NCBI GenBank assembly: GCA_050729795.1
Contig: JBOHME010000007.1
Location: 1 to 64,000, forward strand
Source of the DNA: AP-15 sp050729795
Lineage (GTDB): Bacteria; Pseudomonadota; Alphaproteobacteria; ATCC43930; CGMCC-115725
Length of the DNA: 64,000 nt
Direction: 5' to 3'
The stretch's first letter is position 1. Every line of letters begins with the position of its first letter. Positions 34,927 through 42,991 of this stretch are shown piece after piece. A program made the translations under genes and the position numbers. The notes under the pieces are model-generated. The model ran no database searches. It was not told the origin of the DNA and worked only from the letters and a program-made list of their open reading frames with translations.

Positions 34927-35157
34927 CACATTAGGCTAGCCGCGCACGCCTTAAAGAATCCCTACATCGCACCGATGGAAGTGCCGCAGCCGAGCGTGAA
35001 CGGTGGCGGGGTGTCGGATGCTGCCGAGGACGGCACGATATGCGGTGATGGAGGCCCATCCGGCGGGCTACCCGCGCCCCCTCCTCGCCCTGGCTGGGGT
35101 CCGGCAGCGCCGTCGAAACTCTCATGGAATCAACAGGCTCGACAGGTTCTCTGGTGC

Positions 35158-35186
35158 TTGAAGCGAGCCGGGGCGATTCATATACT
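35158..35186 (+). promoter_or_regulatory. Sigma70-type promoter of dksA
   Basis: TTGAAG at 35158-35163 and TATACT at 35181-35186 are separated by exactly 17 bases. Transcription would start near 35193, leaving a leader of about 27 bases before the dksA ATG at 35220. Both boxes are close to consensus, unusually so for this GC-rich window. Confidence 0.65.
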
Positions 35187-35219
35187 CCGCCGCGTCCTTC
35201 ACGGGTTTCGGGGAACACG

Positions 35220-35636
35220 ATGCGTCCGCCGCTTCCGCCAGACTATCGCCCGACTGACGACGAAGAGTTCATGAGCCCGTTGCAGGTCGAATATTTCCGG
35301 CAGAAGCTGTTGCAATGGCGGGCCGCGCTGCTGACCGAGTCGTCGGATGCACTGCAGCATTTGAAGGAAGAAAGCTTGCTGAAACCCGATTTGACCGATC
35401 GGGCCTCGCTCGAGGCCGAGCAGGCGCTCGAATTGCGCACCCGCGCGCGCGAGCGCCGGCTGATCTCGAAAATCGACGCAGCGCTCGGTCGGATCAAGGA
35501 CGGCACTTATGGTTATTGCGAAGAAACCGAGGAGCCGATCGGCATCCGCCGTCTCGAAGCCCGCCCGATTGCCACCCTCAGCATCGAGGCGCAGGAGCGG
35601 CACGAGCGGATGGAGCGGACCCACCGCGATGATTGA
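35220..35636 (+). CDS. dksA: RNA polymerase-binding transcription factor DksA
   Basis: 138 residues, started at 35220 (MRPPLPPDYRPTDDEEF). An in-frame ATG at 35124 would place the start upstream of the promoter boxes. A long coiled coil (LLQWRAALLTESSDALQHL, through LELRTRARERRLISKIDAAL) carries the Asp-containing tip, followed by the globular end YGYCEETEEPIGIRRLEARP and ATLSIEAQERHE. DksA enters the secondary channel of RNA polymerase and with ppGpp adjusts rRNA and amino-acid promoters. Only one of the four zinc-finger cysteines of the E. coli protein remains, so zinc binding is doubtful. Confidence 0.93.
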   Translation: MRPPLPPDYRPTDDEEFMSPLQVEYFRQKLLQWRAALLTESSDALQHLKEESLLKPDLTDRASLEAEQALELRTRARERRLISKIDAALGRIKDGTYGYCEETEEPIGIRRLEARPIATLSIEAQERHERMERTHRDD

Positions 35637-35718
35637 ACCAACCCGGATACAGTCTGAACGATAAAATTTCCTTTACAATATCGATTTAAGATTGCGCTGT
35701 AGACCTTTCTGATAGTAT

Positions 35719-35743
35719 CCTAAGCGATGTTAACCCGCTTAGG
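35719..35743 (+). promoter_or_regulatory. Inverted repeat with TTAACC half-site just upstream of cckA
   Basis: Perfect 8-base arms CCTAAGCG (35719-35726) and CGCTTAGG (35736-35743) flank a 9-base centre containing TTAACC. The element ends 9 bases before the cckA ATG in an AT-rich leader. TTAACC is the half-site recognised by CtrA, which CckA controls, so feedback is conceivable. It could instead be an operator for another dimeric regulator or an RNA hairpin occluding the ribosome-binding site. Confidence 0.5.
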
Positions 35744-35752
35744 ACGCAGCCT

Positions 35753-37825
35753 ATGACGGTCGGAGCGGAAGCGTCGGACACCGGACCGGCAAGGTCTGTT
35801 GTCGGGCGGCGAGTACAGCCCCGATCGGGCGCAGCACCGCCAAAACCGTGGCCCCAGATTCCCGCGGTCCCGGCCGCGCTCGCCGCTGCCGCGCTGATGG
35901 CATTGCTCGTCACCTGCCTCCTCCCGACATCGCCGCTGCGGGTCGTGGCAATCGATGCCGCCGGGCTGGCGGCCTGCGCAGCCGCCTTTGCAGCCGGACG
36001 GATCGGGGCCGCCCGCAATGATAGAGCTGCGGGCTTCGCCGATGGGCCAGGTAGATCGATGGCACGGGTGCCGCAGGATCCGACGGCCCCCGGAGCCGGG
36101 GATTGCAGCGCGGTGGCGGACCCGGGGCACCCTTCCGCCACGTCCGAGCCCGGCACCGGCGAGCCCGGCACCGGCGAGCCTGGCACCAAACCCACGCTGG
36201 CCGCGAGTGCGAATGCTGTCGAGCCTGACGAATCGGCCCTGCGGTTTTTTGGCGATGCACCGGTCGGCATCGCCGTGGTCGACCGGCGGGGTCGCTTTCT
36301 CGCTGCAAACCGGGCTCTCGGCGAGCTGTTCGGCGCCGGGCCACAGGAACTGATCGGACATCAGCTGACCGATTGGGTGAGCGCCGCGGACCGCGACGCG
36401 ATCACCGCCAAATTCGATGCCGCCGCGGATGGTCGAACCGATTGCGACCCGACCGAGGTCCGGCTGGCGAACCCGCGCGACAAGACCTTGGTCTTGCTGC
36501 ACAGCCGGATCGACGAACTGTCGGCGGCATCACCGGCACCGGCGGGTGCTGGCGAGACCGGCGAGGCCGGTGTCGCGCGCAGGCCGATCATCGCAGGCGA
36601 GCCGGGTGGCGAGCTCACCCTCTATTTCATCGACGTCACCGAGCGGAAAGCCCTCGAGGCCCAGTTCAGCCAGTCGCAGAAGATGCAGGCGGTCGGTCAG
36701 CTCGCCGGTGGCGTCGCCCATGATTTCAACAATCTGCTGACGGCGATGATCGGGTTCTGCGATCTGCTGCTGTTGCGCTCGCGGCCGGGCGATCCGGCCT
36801 TCGCCGACATCATGCAGATCAGGCAAAACGCCAACCGCGCGGCCAATCTGGTGCGTCAATTGCTGGCTTTCTCGCGACAGCAGGCGCTGCAGCCGCGGGT
36901 TCTCGACATCACGGATGTGCTCGTCGAGCTGTCACATCTGCTGCGCCGGCTGATCGGAGAGAACGTCGTGCTCGATGTCGAGCACGGGCGCGACCTCGGC
37001 CTCGTCAAGGTCGATCAGGGTCAGCTCGAGCAGGTCGTGATCAATCTTGCGGTCAACGCCCGTGACGCGATGCCGGAGGGTGGCCGGCTGACGATTCGAA
37101 CCGCGAACCGGCATCAGGCGACGCCGCTGCGACGCAGCTCGGAAATCGTGCCCGCCGGCGATTATGTACGGATCGAAGTGGCGGATACCGGGGTCGGGAT
37201 CGCGCCGGCCAATCTGGCGCGCATTTTCGAGCCATTCTTTTCGACCAAGGAGGTCGGCTCGGGGACCGGTCTCGGGCTATCCACGGTGTACGGCATCGTC
37301 AAGCAGACGGGCGGGTTCATCTCCGCCGACAGCACCCCCGGTCGCGGCGCCAGATTTGAGATCCTTTTGCCCCGGCACCAGGCTGCGACACCAGCACCAT
37401 TGGCCCGCGCCGCGACGATGGAGCCTGCCCCCCCAAAAGACCTGACCGGAACCGCGGCTGTGATGCTGGTCGAGGACGACGATGCGGTCCGGATGTTCGG
37501 CGCGCGGGCGCTGCACAACAAGGGCTACCGGATTACCGAGGCCAGGAGCGGCGAGGCCGCGCTCGAGCTGATCCGGGCGGCGGCGCAGAAATTCGATCTG
37601 CTGATCACCGATGTGGTGATGCCGCAGATGGACGGGCCGGCGCTGATTCGCGAGGTGCGCCTGATCGATCCCGGGATCAAGATCATCTTTATTTCCGGCT
37701 ATACCGAGGATGCGTTCCGCCAGCGGCTGGACCGCGATGCCGGGATTCATTTTTTGGCCAAGCCGTTCAGCTTGCGACAACTCGCCATCAAGGTTAAGGA
37801 GGTTCTTGGGAACGTCCCCGACTGA
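35753..37825 (+). CDS. cckA: CckA-like hybrid sensor histidine kinase
   Basis: 690 residues. Two N-terminal membrane segments (about 40-60 and 64-86) are followed by a Pro/Gly-rich linker with a doubled GEPGT (15-base tandem repeat 36146-36175). Then come a PAS domain (about 160-240, APVGIAVVDRRGRFLAANRA), a HisKA domain with His323 in GGVAHDFNNLLTAMIGF, a HATPase domain (NLAVNARDAMPEGG, FSTKEVGSGTGLGLSTVYG) and a receiver domain with Asp620 (LLITDVVMPQMDG). The HDFNNLLT box and fused receiver are typical of CckA, which phosphorylates CtrA through ChpT. SciP next door strengthens that reading. An unrelated PAS hybrid kinase remains possible. Confidence 0.83.
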   Translation: MTVGAEASDTGPARSVVGRRVQPRSGAAPPKPWPQIPAVPAALAAAALMALLVTCLLPTSPLRVVAIDAAGLAACAAAFAAGRIGAARNDRAAGFADGPGRSMARVPQDPTAPGAGDCSAVADPGHPSATSEPGTGEPGTGEPGTKPTLAASANAVEPDESALRFFGDAPVGIAVVDRRGRFLAANRALGELFGAGPQELIGHQLTDWVSAADRDAITAKFDAAADGRTDCDPTEVRLANPRDKTLVLLHSRIDELSAASPAPAGAGETGEAGVARRPIIAGEPGGELTLYFIDVTERKALEAQFSQSQKMQAVGQLAGGVAHDFNNLLTAMIGFCDLLLLRSRPGDPAFADIMQIRQNANRAANLVRQLLAFSRQQALQPRVLDITDVLVELSHLLRRLIGENVVLDVEHGRDLGLVKVDQGQLEQVVINLAVNARDAMPEGGRLTIRTANRHQATPLRRSSEIVPAGDYVRIEVADTGVGIAPANLARIFEPFFSTKEVGSGTGLGLSTVYGIVKQTGGFISADSTPGRGARFEILLPRHQAATPAPLARAATMEPAPPKDLTGTAAVMLVEDDDAVRMFGARALHNKGYRITEARSGEAALELIRAAAQKFDLLITDVVMPQMDGPALIREVRLIDPGIKIIFISGYTEDAFRQRLDRDAGIHFLAKPFSLRQLAIKVKEVLGNVPD

Positions 37826-37838
37826 GCGCAGAGGGCGC

Positions 37839-37866
37839 TTGCCTTTTCGAACAAAACGGGTACAAT
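37839..37866 (+). promoter_or_regulatory. recA promoter with overlapping SOS (LexA) box
   Basis: TTGCCT (37839-37844) and TACAAT (37861-37866) are spaced by 16 bases. Between and overlapping them GAAC-N7-GTAC (37849-37863) differs by one base from the direct-repeat SOS box GAAC-N7-GAAC known in alphaproteobacteria. The position over the promoter is that expected for LexA repression. Confidence 0.6.
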
Positions 37867-37925
37867 GCCGCCGTCAGCCCGCGTTGCGCGACACCGCCGG
37901 CTGTGAAATAACGGGAGGCGCAATC

Positions 37926-38993
37926 ATGCAGACGGCGTTGCGGCTGTTGGACAAGGAAGTGATGGACAGGCAGCGGGCTTTGGACGCGGCGCTCGGCCAG
38001 ATCGAACGGGCGTTTGGCAAGGGCTCGATCATGAAGCTCGGGTCGCACGAGGCCGCCGCCGATATCGAGGTGATCTCGACCGGCTCGCTCGGCCTCGACA
38101 TCGCCCTCGGCATTGGCGGCCTGCCGCGCGGACGAGTGATCGAAATCTATGGTCCGGAAGGCTCGGGCAAGACCACCTTGGCATTGCATGTCGTCGCCGA
38201 GGCGCAACGCGCCGGCGGCACCTGCGCCTTTATCGATGCCGAGCACGCGCTCGATCCGGGCTATGCCCGTAAGCTCGGGTGCAATGTTGATGATCTGCTG
38301 ATCTCGCAGCCCGACGCCGGCGAGCAGGCGCTCGAAATTACCGATACGCTGGTGCGCTCCGGGGCGATCGATGTGCTGGTGATCGATTCGGTCGCCGCCC
38401 TGGTGCCGCGCGCCGAACTCGAGGGCGAGATGGGCGACAGCCATATGGGGCTGCATGCCCGGCTGATGAGCCAGGCGCTGCGCAAATTGACCGGCTCGAT
38501 CTCGCGGTCGCGGGCCATGGTGATCTTCATCAACCAGCTGCGCATGAAGATCGGCGTCATGTTTGGCAACCCGGAGACGACGACCGGCGGGGTCGCGCTC
38601 AAATTCTACGCCTCCGTGCGGCTCGACATCCGCCGCATCGGTGCGATCAAGGAACGCGATCAGGTGATCGGCAACCAGACTCGGGTCAAGGTCGTCAAAA
38701 ACAAGATGGCGCCGCCGTTCAAAGTCGTCGATTTCGACATCATGTATGGCGAGGGCGTGTCGAAGCGCGGTGAGCTGATCGATCTCGGGGTTCAGGCTGG
38801 GGTCGTCGAGAAATCGGGCTCCTGGTTCTCCTATGAGGGCCAGCGCGTCGGCCAGGGCCGCGAAAACGCCAAAGCCTACCTGCGCGACCACGCCGAGGTC
38901 AGCGAGGCGATCGAGCGCGCAATCCGCGCCAATGCCGGGCTCGTGGCCGAGGCGATGATGGCCGCACCCGGAGATACGGCGGTCGAGGAATAG
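37926..38993 (+). CDS. recA: Recombinase RecA
   Basis: 355 residues from ATG 37926 after GGGAGG. The frame opens upstream over cckA, which is not used. Walker A is GPEGSGKTT at residues 76-84. The Walker B strand is DVLVIDSVAALVP, the L2-loop region reads FINQLRMKIGVMFGNPETTT, and the C-terminal domain ends in acidic AVEE. RecA forms filaments on single-stranded DNA, promotes strand exchange and triggers LexA self-cleavage. Length and motifs are complete, with nothing unusual. A probable SOS box lies over its promoter. Confidence 0.98.
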   Translation: MQTALRLLDKEVMDRQRALDAALGQIERAFGKGSIMKLGSHEAAADIEVISTGSLGLDIALGIGGLPRGRVIEIYGPEGSGKTTLALHVVAEAQRAGGTCAFIDAEHALDPGYARKLGCNVDDLLISQPDAGEQALEITDTLVRSGAIDVLVIDSVAALVPRAELEGEMGDSHMGLHARLMSQALRKLTGSISRSRAMVIFINQLRMKIGVMFGNPETTTGGVALKFYASVRLDIRRIGAIKERDQVIGNQTRVKVVKNKMAPPFKVVDFDIMYGEGVSKRGELIDLGVQAGVVEKSGSWFSYEGQRVGQGRENAKAYLRDHAEVSEAIERAIRANAGLVAEAMMAAPGDTAVEE

Positions 38994-39037
38994 ACTGCCC
39001 GATCGGGTCTCCGCGTCGGCGATGGGAGGAACGCGGA

Positions 39038-40135
39038 ATGCGCGCCGCAGTTTTGCGGGAGATCAACCGGCCGCTGCAGATCCTCGATCTCGCGCAGGAA
39101 CCACCGAGGGCCGGCGAAGTTCGGGTGCGGGTCAAGGCTGCCGGCGTGTGCATGAGCGACTGGCACATCATCAATGGCGATTGGCCGCTGCCATTGCCGA
39201 TGGTGCTGGGGCACGAGGCGGCCGGAATCGTCGCCGAGTGTGGGCCGGGGGTCGCTGCGGTAGCACCCGGCGACCATGTGATCTTCTCGTTCCGCCCACA
39301 TTGCGGGCATTGCCGCTATTGCTCGTCCGGACAAACGGTGCTGTGCATCGGCCACAATGATTCGCCGCGCTGGCTGATGCATGATGGCACTGCCCGCCTC
39401 CATCTCGATGGCGAGCCGGTCAACCAGATGGCCCGCATCGGCACCTTCGCCGAAGAGGTCGTTTGTCCGGCGGAGCAGGTCGTAAAAATCCGCCCCGACC
39501 TTCCGTTCACTCATGCCGCGATCATCGGCTGCAGTGTGGCCACCGGCATTGGCGCGGTCATCCGGCATGCCCGGGTGCCGGCTGGGTCGAGCGTGCTGGT
39601 GATCGGCTGCGGCGGCGTCGGGCTCAATATCGTGCAGGGCGCACGACTCTGCGGTGCGAGCCCGATCATTGCCTGCGACCTGCGCGACAACAAGCTCGAC
39701 TACGCCCGCAGCTTTGGCGCCACGCATATCGTCAATGCCAGCGCAGTCGATCTCGTCCGGCAAGTACGGGAATTGACCGACGGGCTCGGTGTCGATACCG
39801 CGTTCGATGCAATCGGTGGCGAGACGACAGCGCTGCAGGCCATCGACGCCACCGCTCCGGGCGGGCGGGCCGTTCTGGTCGGCATCCCGGCCTTCGCGAC
39901 GCGGGCTGCGATCAACCCGTCGCAGCTCGTCTATGGCGAAAAAGTAATCAGCGGCACATACTACGGTTCGGTGCGGCCCAATATGGACTTTCCGATCCTC
40001 GCCGATCTTGACATGGACAAGAGGATCGACCTCGACAGCCTGATCAGCCGGACCTACCGGTTCGACGAGATCAACGAAGGCTTCCGGCTGATGCTGGACG
40101 GGGCGGTCGCGCGCGGCGTCATCGTCTTCGAGTGA
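39038..40135 (+). CDS. Zinc-dependent alcohol dehydrogenase, class III-like
   Basis: 365 residues after a GGGAGGAA site. Catalytic zinc ligands are Cys in AAGVCMSDWH and His in VLGHEAAG. The structural zinc lobe has CGHCRYCSSGQTVLC (C-x2-C-x2-C-x7-C). The Rossmann loop is SVLVIGCGGVGLNIVQGARL. Medium-chain enzymes of this type oxidise alcohols or glutathione adducts with NAD. The start of the protein and CSVATGIGAVIRHA resemble the class III/formaldehyde dehydrogenase branch, but the glutathione-specific residues cannot be judged by eye. It follows recA by 44 bases, with no evident functional link. Confidence 0.9.
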   Translation: MRAAVLREINRPLQILDLAQEPPRAGEVRVRVKAAGVCMSDWHIINGDWPLPLPMVLGHEAAGIVAECGPGVAAVAPGDHVIFSFRPHCGHCRYCSSGQTVLCIGHNDSPRWLMHDGTARLHLDGEPVNQMARIGTFAEEVVCPAEQVVKIRPDLPFTHAAIIGCSVATGIGAVIRHARVPAGSSVLVIGCGGVGLNIVQGARLCGASPIIACDLRDNKLDYARSFGATHIVNASAVDLVRQVRELTDGLGVDTAFDAIGGETTALQAIDATAPGGRAVLVGIPAFATRAAINPSQLVYGEKVISGTYYGSVRPNMDFPILADLDMDKRIDLDSLISRTYRFDEINEGFRLMLDGAVARGVIVFE

Positions 40136-40216
40136 AGGTTCCGACTGACAGCGGCCTTCGCTCAAGCGCTGGACAGGACGGTCCTGCTTCTTCTATAAGC
40201 GCTCCCTCGCCGGAGC

Positions 40217-40292
<76 letters not shown>

Positions 40293-40414
40293 GCCCTCGC
40301 AGACCACGCTGATCAGCGGGAGGCGTGCCGTCCCGTCCCGTCACCGCCCGCCCGATTGCGATCAGCACCCAGCGCGATGCGCCGATCGAAATCTGGCGGA
40401 TCGGGCGGGGTGCC

Positions 40415-41506
40415 TCAGAGGAGATGGCCGCTGCGCGTCGCCTTGGTGCGCAAGTAGCGCTCGTTATGCCCGTTTGCCGGGAAGACATGCGGCACCCGCT
40501 CGCTGACGCGAATGCCGTAACGCTGCAGCGCTGCCATCTTGTCCGGGTTATTGGTCAAAAGGCGGATCGTTGCGAAACCGAGCTGGCGCAGCATGTCCGC
40601 GGCCGGCAGATAGACGCGCTCATCGGCGTCGAAGCCGAGCTGCTCGTTGGCGTCGAGCGTGTCAAAACCGGCATCCTGCAGCTGATAGGCCCGGAGCTTG
40701 TTGACGAGCCCGATGCCGCGCCCCTCCTGGGCCAGGTACAGCAGCACGCCGCCGCCGGCCTTGGCGATCGTGGCGATCGCACCGCGCAGCTGATCACCGC
40801 AATCGCAGCGCAGGCTCGCCAGCAGGTCGCCGGTAAAACATTCGGAGTGAAGCCGCACCAGCACCGGATCGGCCGGATCGGGTTTGCCGATCACGATCGC
40901 CAGATGCTCGACCCCGCCATCGCCCGGCCGGAACGCGATCAGCCGGGCGTGCTCGGCGTCGGCGAGCGGCACCCGTGCCTCGGCGACGCGGGTCAGAGAA
41001 GCGGTCGCGGCGTTGCGTTTGAAGACGCACACCGCATCGATCGAGGCGACGTCGCCACGCCGTGCCAGCAGCGCCGACTCGGCCGCACCGATGCGCAGCA
41101 CCAGCGCTGCCGGCAACAGCGAGGCGAGCTTGGCCAGCGCCACCGCGGCCAGCGCCCCGCCCCTGGCGACAACCGGCTCCGCGCCAAACCCGGGCGGCTC
41201 GGCACCAAGCGACGCGCCAGGCTCCGCCAGATTGCGGATCACCGCCGCCGGCATCTCTGGCGACACCGAGATCGTCAGTGCGCCCGACAGGTCTTGGCGT
41301 GCAGCAAAGCCGAGCGCGACGGCGCGACGCCGGGTCAGCACCACTCGGGGCGCGGTCGCCGAGGTCTGGCGCAGCCGCCGTAAATTGTCTTCGCTGACGA
41401 GCTCGGCGGCGACCGCCAGCACGCTCAGCACATCGTCGCGGATCAGCACCGGTTCGCCGCGGCGCAACGCAGTGATCGCCTTGCCGAGATCATGCGCGGT
41501 GCTCAC
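40415..41506 (-). CDS. ribA: GTP cyclohydrolase II with degenerate RibB-like N-terminal domain
   Basis: 363 residues. The C-terminal half has the GTP cyclohydrolase II zinc site C223, C234, C236 in HSECFTGDLLASLRCDC, then YLAQEGRGIGLVNKLRAY and LLTNNPDKMAAL, so this enzyme opens GTP to start riboflavin synthesis. The first 190 residues resemble a dihydroxybutanone-phosphate synthase scaffold but lack its acidic and DDEDRENEGD-type catalytic block, so only the RibA reaction is expected. This degenerate fusion is familiar in alphaproteobacteria. It is convergent with tRNA-Phe and not in a riboflavin operon. Confidence 0.9.
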   Translation of the reverse strand: MSTAHDLGKAITALRRGEPVLIRDDVLSVLAVAAELVSEDNLRRLRQTSATAPRVVLTRRRAVALGFAARQDLSGALTISVSPEMPAAVIRNLAEPGASLGAEPPGFGAEPVVARGGALAAVALAKLASLLPAALVLRIGAAESALLARRGDVASIDAVCVFKRNAATASLTRVAEARVPLADAEHARLIAFRPGDGGVEHLAIVIGKPDPADPVLVRLHSECFTGDLLASLRCDCGDQLRGAIATIAKAGGGVLLYLAQEGRGIGLVNKLRAYQLQDAGFDTLDANEQLGFDADERVYLPAADMLRQLGFATIRLLTNNPDKMAALQRYGIRVSERVPHVFPANGHNERYLRTKATRSGHLL

Positions 41507-41681
41507 CAGGGCCGCCCCCCGCCGTCGGGTTCTCCGCTCGTCAAGGCTGTAAATTCGGGCACACGCTTCTCCCTGCCGACGCGCGCATCATATGGGGCGC
41601 CTGCGGCCGCGCCAGCACCCTTCTTTGCAACGGAGCCCTTCGCGCAACCCTGACCCGGCTCCGCAGCGCGGCGCGGCGCGC

Positions 41682-42593
41682 TCACGCGCTAAAGGCAGCG
41701 AAGATTTCCTGCAACGCGATCAACTGGTCACCGTTGACCGAGCTCGGCACGAGCACGGCGGTGTTCAGCCCAGCGGCGTGCCATTCCGCCAGCCGGTCGC
41801 GCACCTTGGTCGCCGGACCGTACAATGTGTTGTCGGCGACCCAGCGATCGGTCAGGTATTTTGGAATATCGTCGCGGCGATTCTCGGCAATCGCCCGCTC
41901 GACCGCATTTATCTCGTCGGTGTAACCGGCTTCCTTCCAATAGTTCCGGTAGTTCGGCAGCAGCGTGTAGCGCACCAGATGGTGGCGATGCAGCGCCAGT
42001 GCGGCGCTCTCGTCATCGGTGACGCAGACCGGCAGCATGTTGCCGATCAGGAAATCCGGATCGGAGCGCGTGGCCAGGGAGAGCGCCGACAGCGATTGCG
42101 GCAGGTGCGACAGGCTGGCATTGGCGAACAAGACACCCTCGGCGATTTCGGGCGCAAGCGCCACCATGCCCTTGCGCAGGGCCGCAAGCACGATCGGCGG
42201 CAGCGTACCGATGCCTTCGAATGATTTGAGCTTTGCGACAAAGGCGCGGATGTCGGCAAGCGGCTTGCCGGCGGTGATGCCGAGGCGCAGATGCGTCGGT
42301 CCGTGTGCCACGCCGATGCCGAAGCGGAAACGCCCGCCGGAGATCTCGTGGATATAGGCCGCCGCCATCGCGAATTCTTCGGTGGTCTCGGCGTAGATCG
42401 GAGCAATCGCCGTGCCGAACCGGATATGCTCGGTCGCCAGAGCCAGCGCGGTGCATTGCGCCATGTTGCTCCAGCGGCTCGGCATGTAGATGCCGGAAAA
42501 GCCGCGCCGCTCGATCTCGCGAGCGATCTCCAACGTTTGCCGCCGCCGCCCCGGCACGGCGACGAGGCTGATCGCAGGAAGGTCCGTAGTCAT
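41682..42593 (-). CDS. LLM-class flavin-dependent oxidoreductase (second copy)
   Basis: 303 residues of the luciferase-like TIM barrel. RGFSGIYMPSRWSNMAQCTA, HIRFGTAIAPIYAETTEEFA and GGRFRFGIGVAHGPTHLRLG match strands of the F420/FMN family. The C-terminal LAEWHAAGLNTAVLVPSS closes the barrel. It is only distantly like the copy at 6.6-7.6 kb. An 8-base-arm palindrome lies 20 bases upstream of its start and may control it. The reaction is unknown. Confidence 0.82.
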   Translation of the reverse strand: MTTDLPAISLVAVPGRRRQTLEIAREIERRGFSGIYMPSRWSNMAQCTALALATEHIRFGTAIAPIYAETTEEFAMAAAYIHEISGGRFRFGIGVAHGPTHLRLGITAGKPLADIRAFVAKLKSFEGIGTLPPIVLAALRKGMVALAPEIAEGVLFANASLSHLPQSLSALSLATRSDPDFLIGNMLPVCVTDDESAALALHRHHLVRYTLLPNYRNYWKEAGYTDEINAVERAIAENRRDDIPKYLTDRWVADNTLYGPATKVRDRLAEWHAAGLNTAVLVPSSVNGDQLIALQEIFAAFSA

Positions 42594-42991
42594 TCGATAG
42601 CTCCGTCACTTGGCGTACACACCGAGTGTACGCTGACCGGAGAACCAGCCCACAACTCGCGTGAATTTGATGAGAATCGGCGGAGAAACCCGATCGCGAC
42701 AGGGTCTTAAGGTTCTATCTCCTACCTCCTTCAGCCGAGTTGCTGTCAAGCCTGTTTTAATAAATCGCGGAAACCCGCGGTCATCCTTTTCCTCCTGAGC
42801 TCCGCACGCGACATACCCGCCACCGAGGTTGCCTAGTCCCTTTCCGTTACAGCCCAAGGGGCAGAACCACGCCCCGACCAGGGAAGGCGCACCCCGTTCT
42901 GCCCGGGCTGGCTGAGCCGCGAGGGCAGTGCAACCCTGTCGCGGCGAATTGCCGGCTGGTTTCCCTGGGCCACCTCCCCTAACTAAACGAC
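42594..42991. other. 398-base divergent intergenic region
   Basis: It separates the luciferase-like gene (-) from the large flavoprotein (+) and holds promoters for both. I see the palindrome at 42613-42633 and a small CGCGG/CCGCG hairpin near 42775. No gene or recognised riboswitch was found. The flavoprotein start has no strong ribosome-binding site. Confidence 0.5.
42613..42633 (-). promoter_or_regulatory. Candidate operator upstream of luciferase-like gene
   Basis: Perfect arms GCGTACAC (42613-42620) and GTGTACGC (42626-42633) around a 5-base centre, 20 bases upstream of the ATG at 42593. Size and symmetry are those of a TetR- or GntR-type binding site. An RNA hairpin blocking translation is also possible, because it would lie in the 5' leader. 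Confidence 0.45.

Noticed and set aside
42770..42790. CGCGG/CCGCG hairpin as a riboswitch element
   Set aside because: Too short and isolated. No conserved riboswitch core is seen in the leader.
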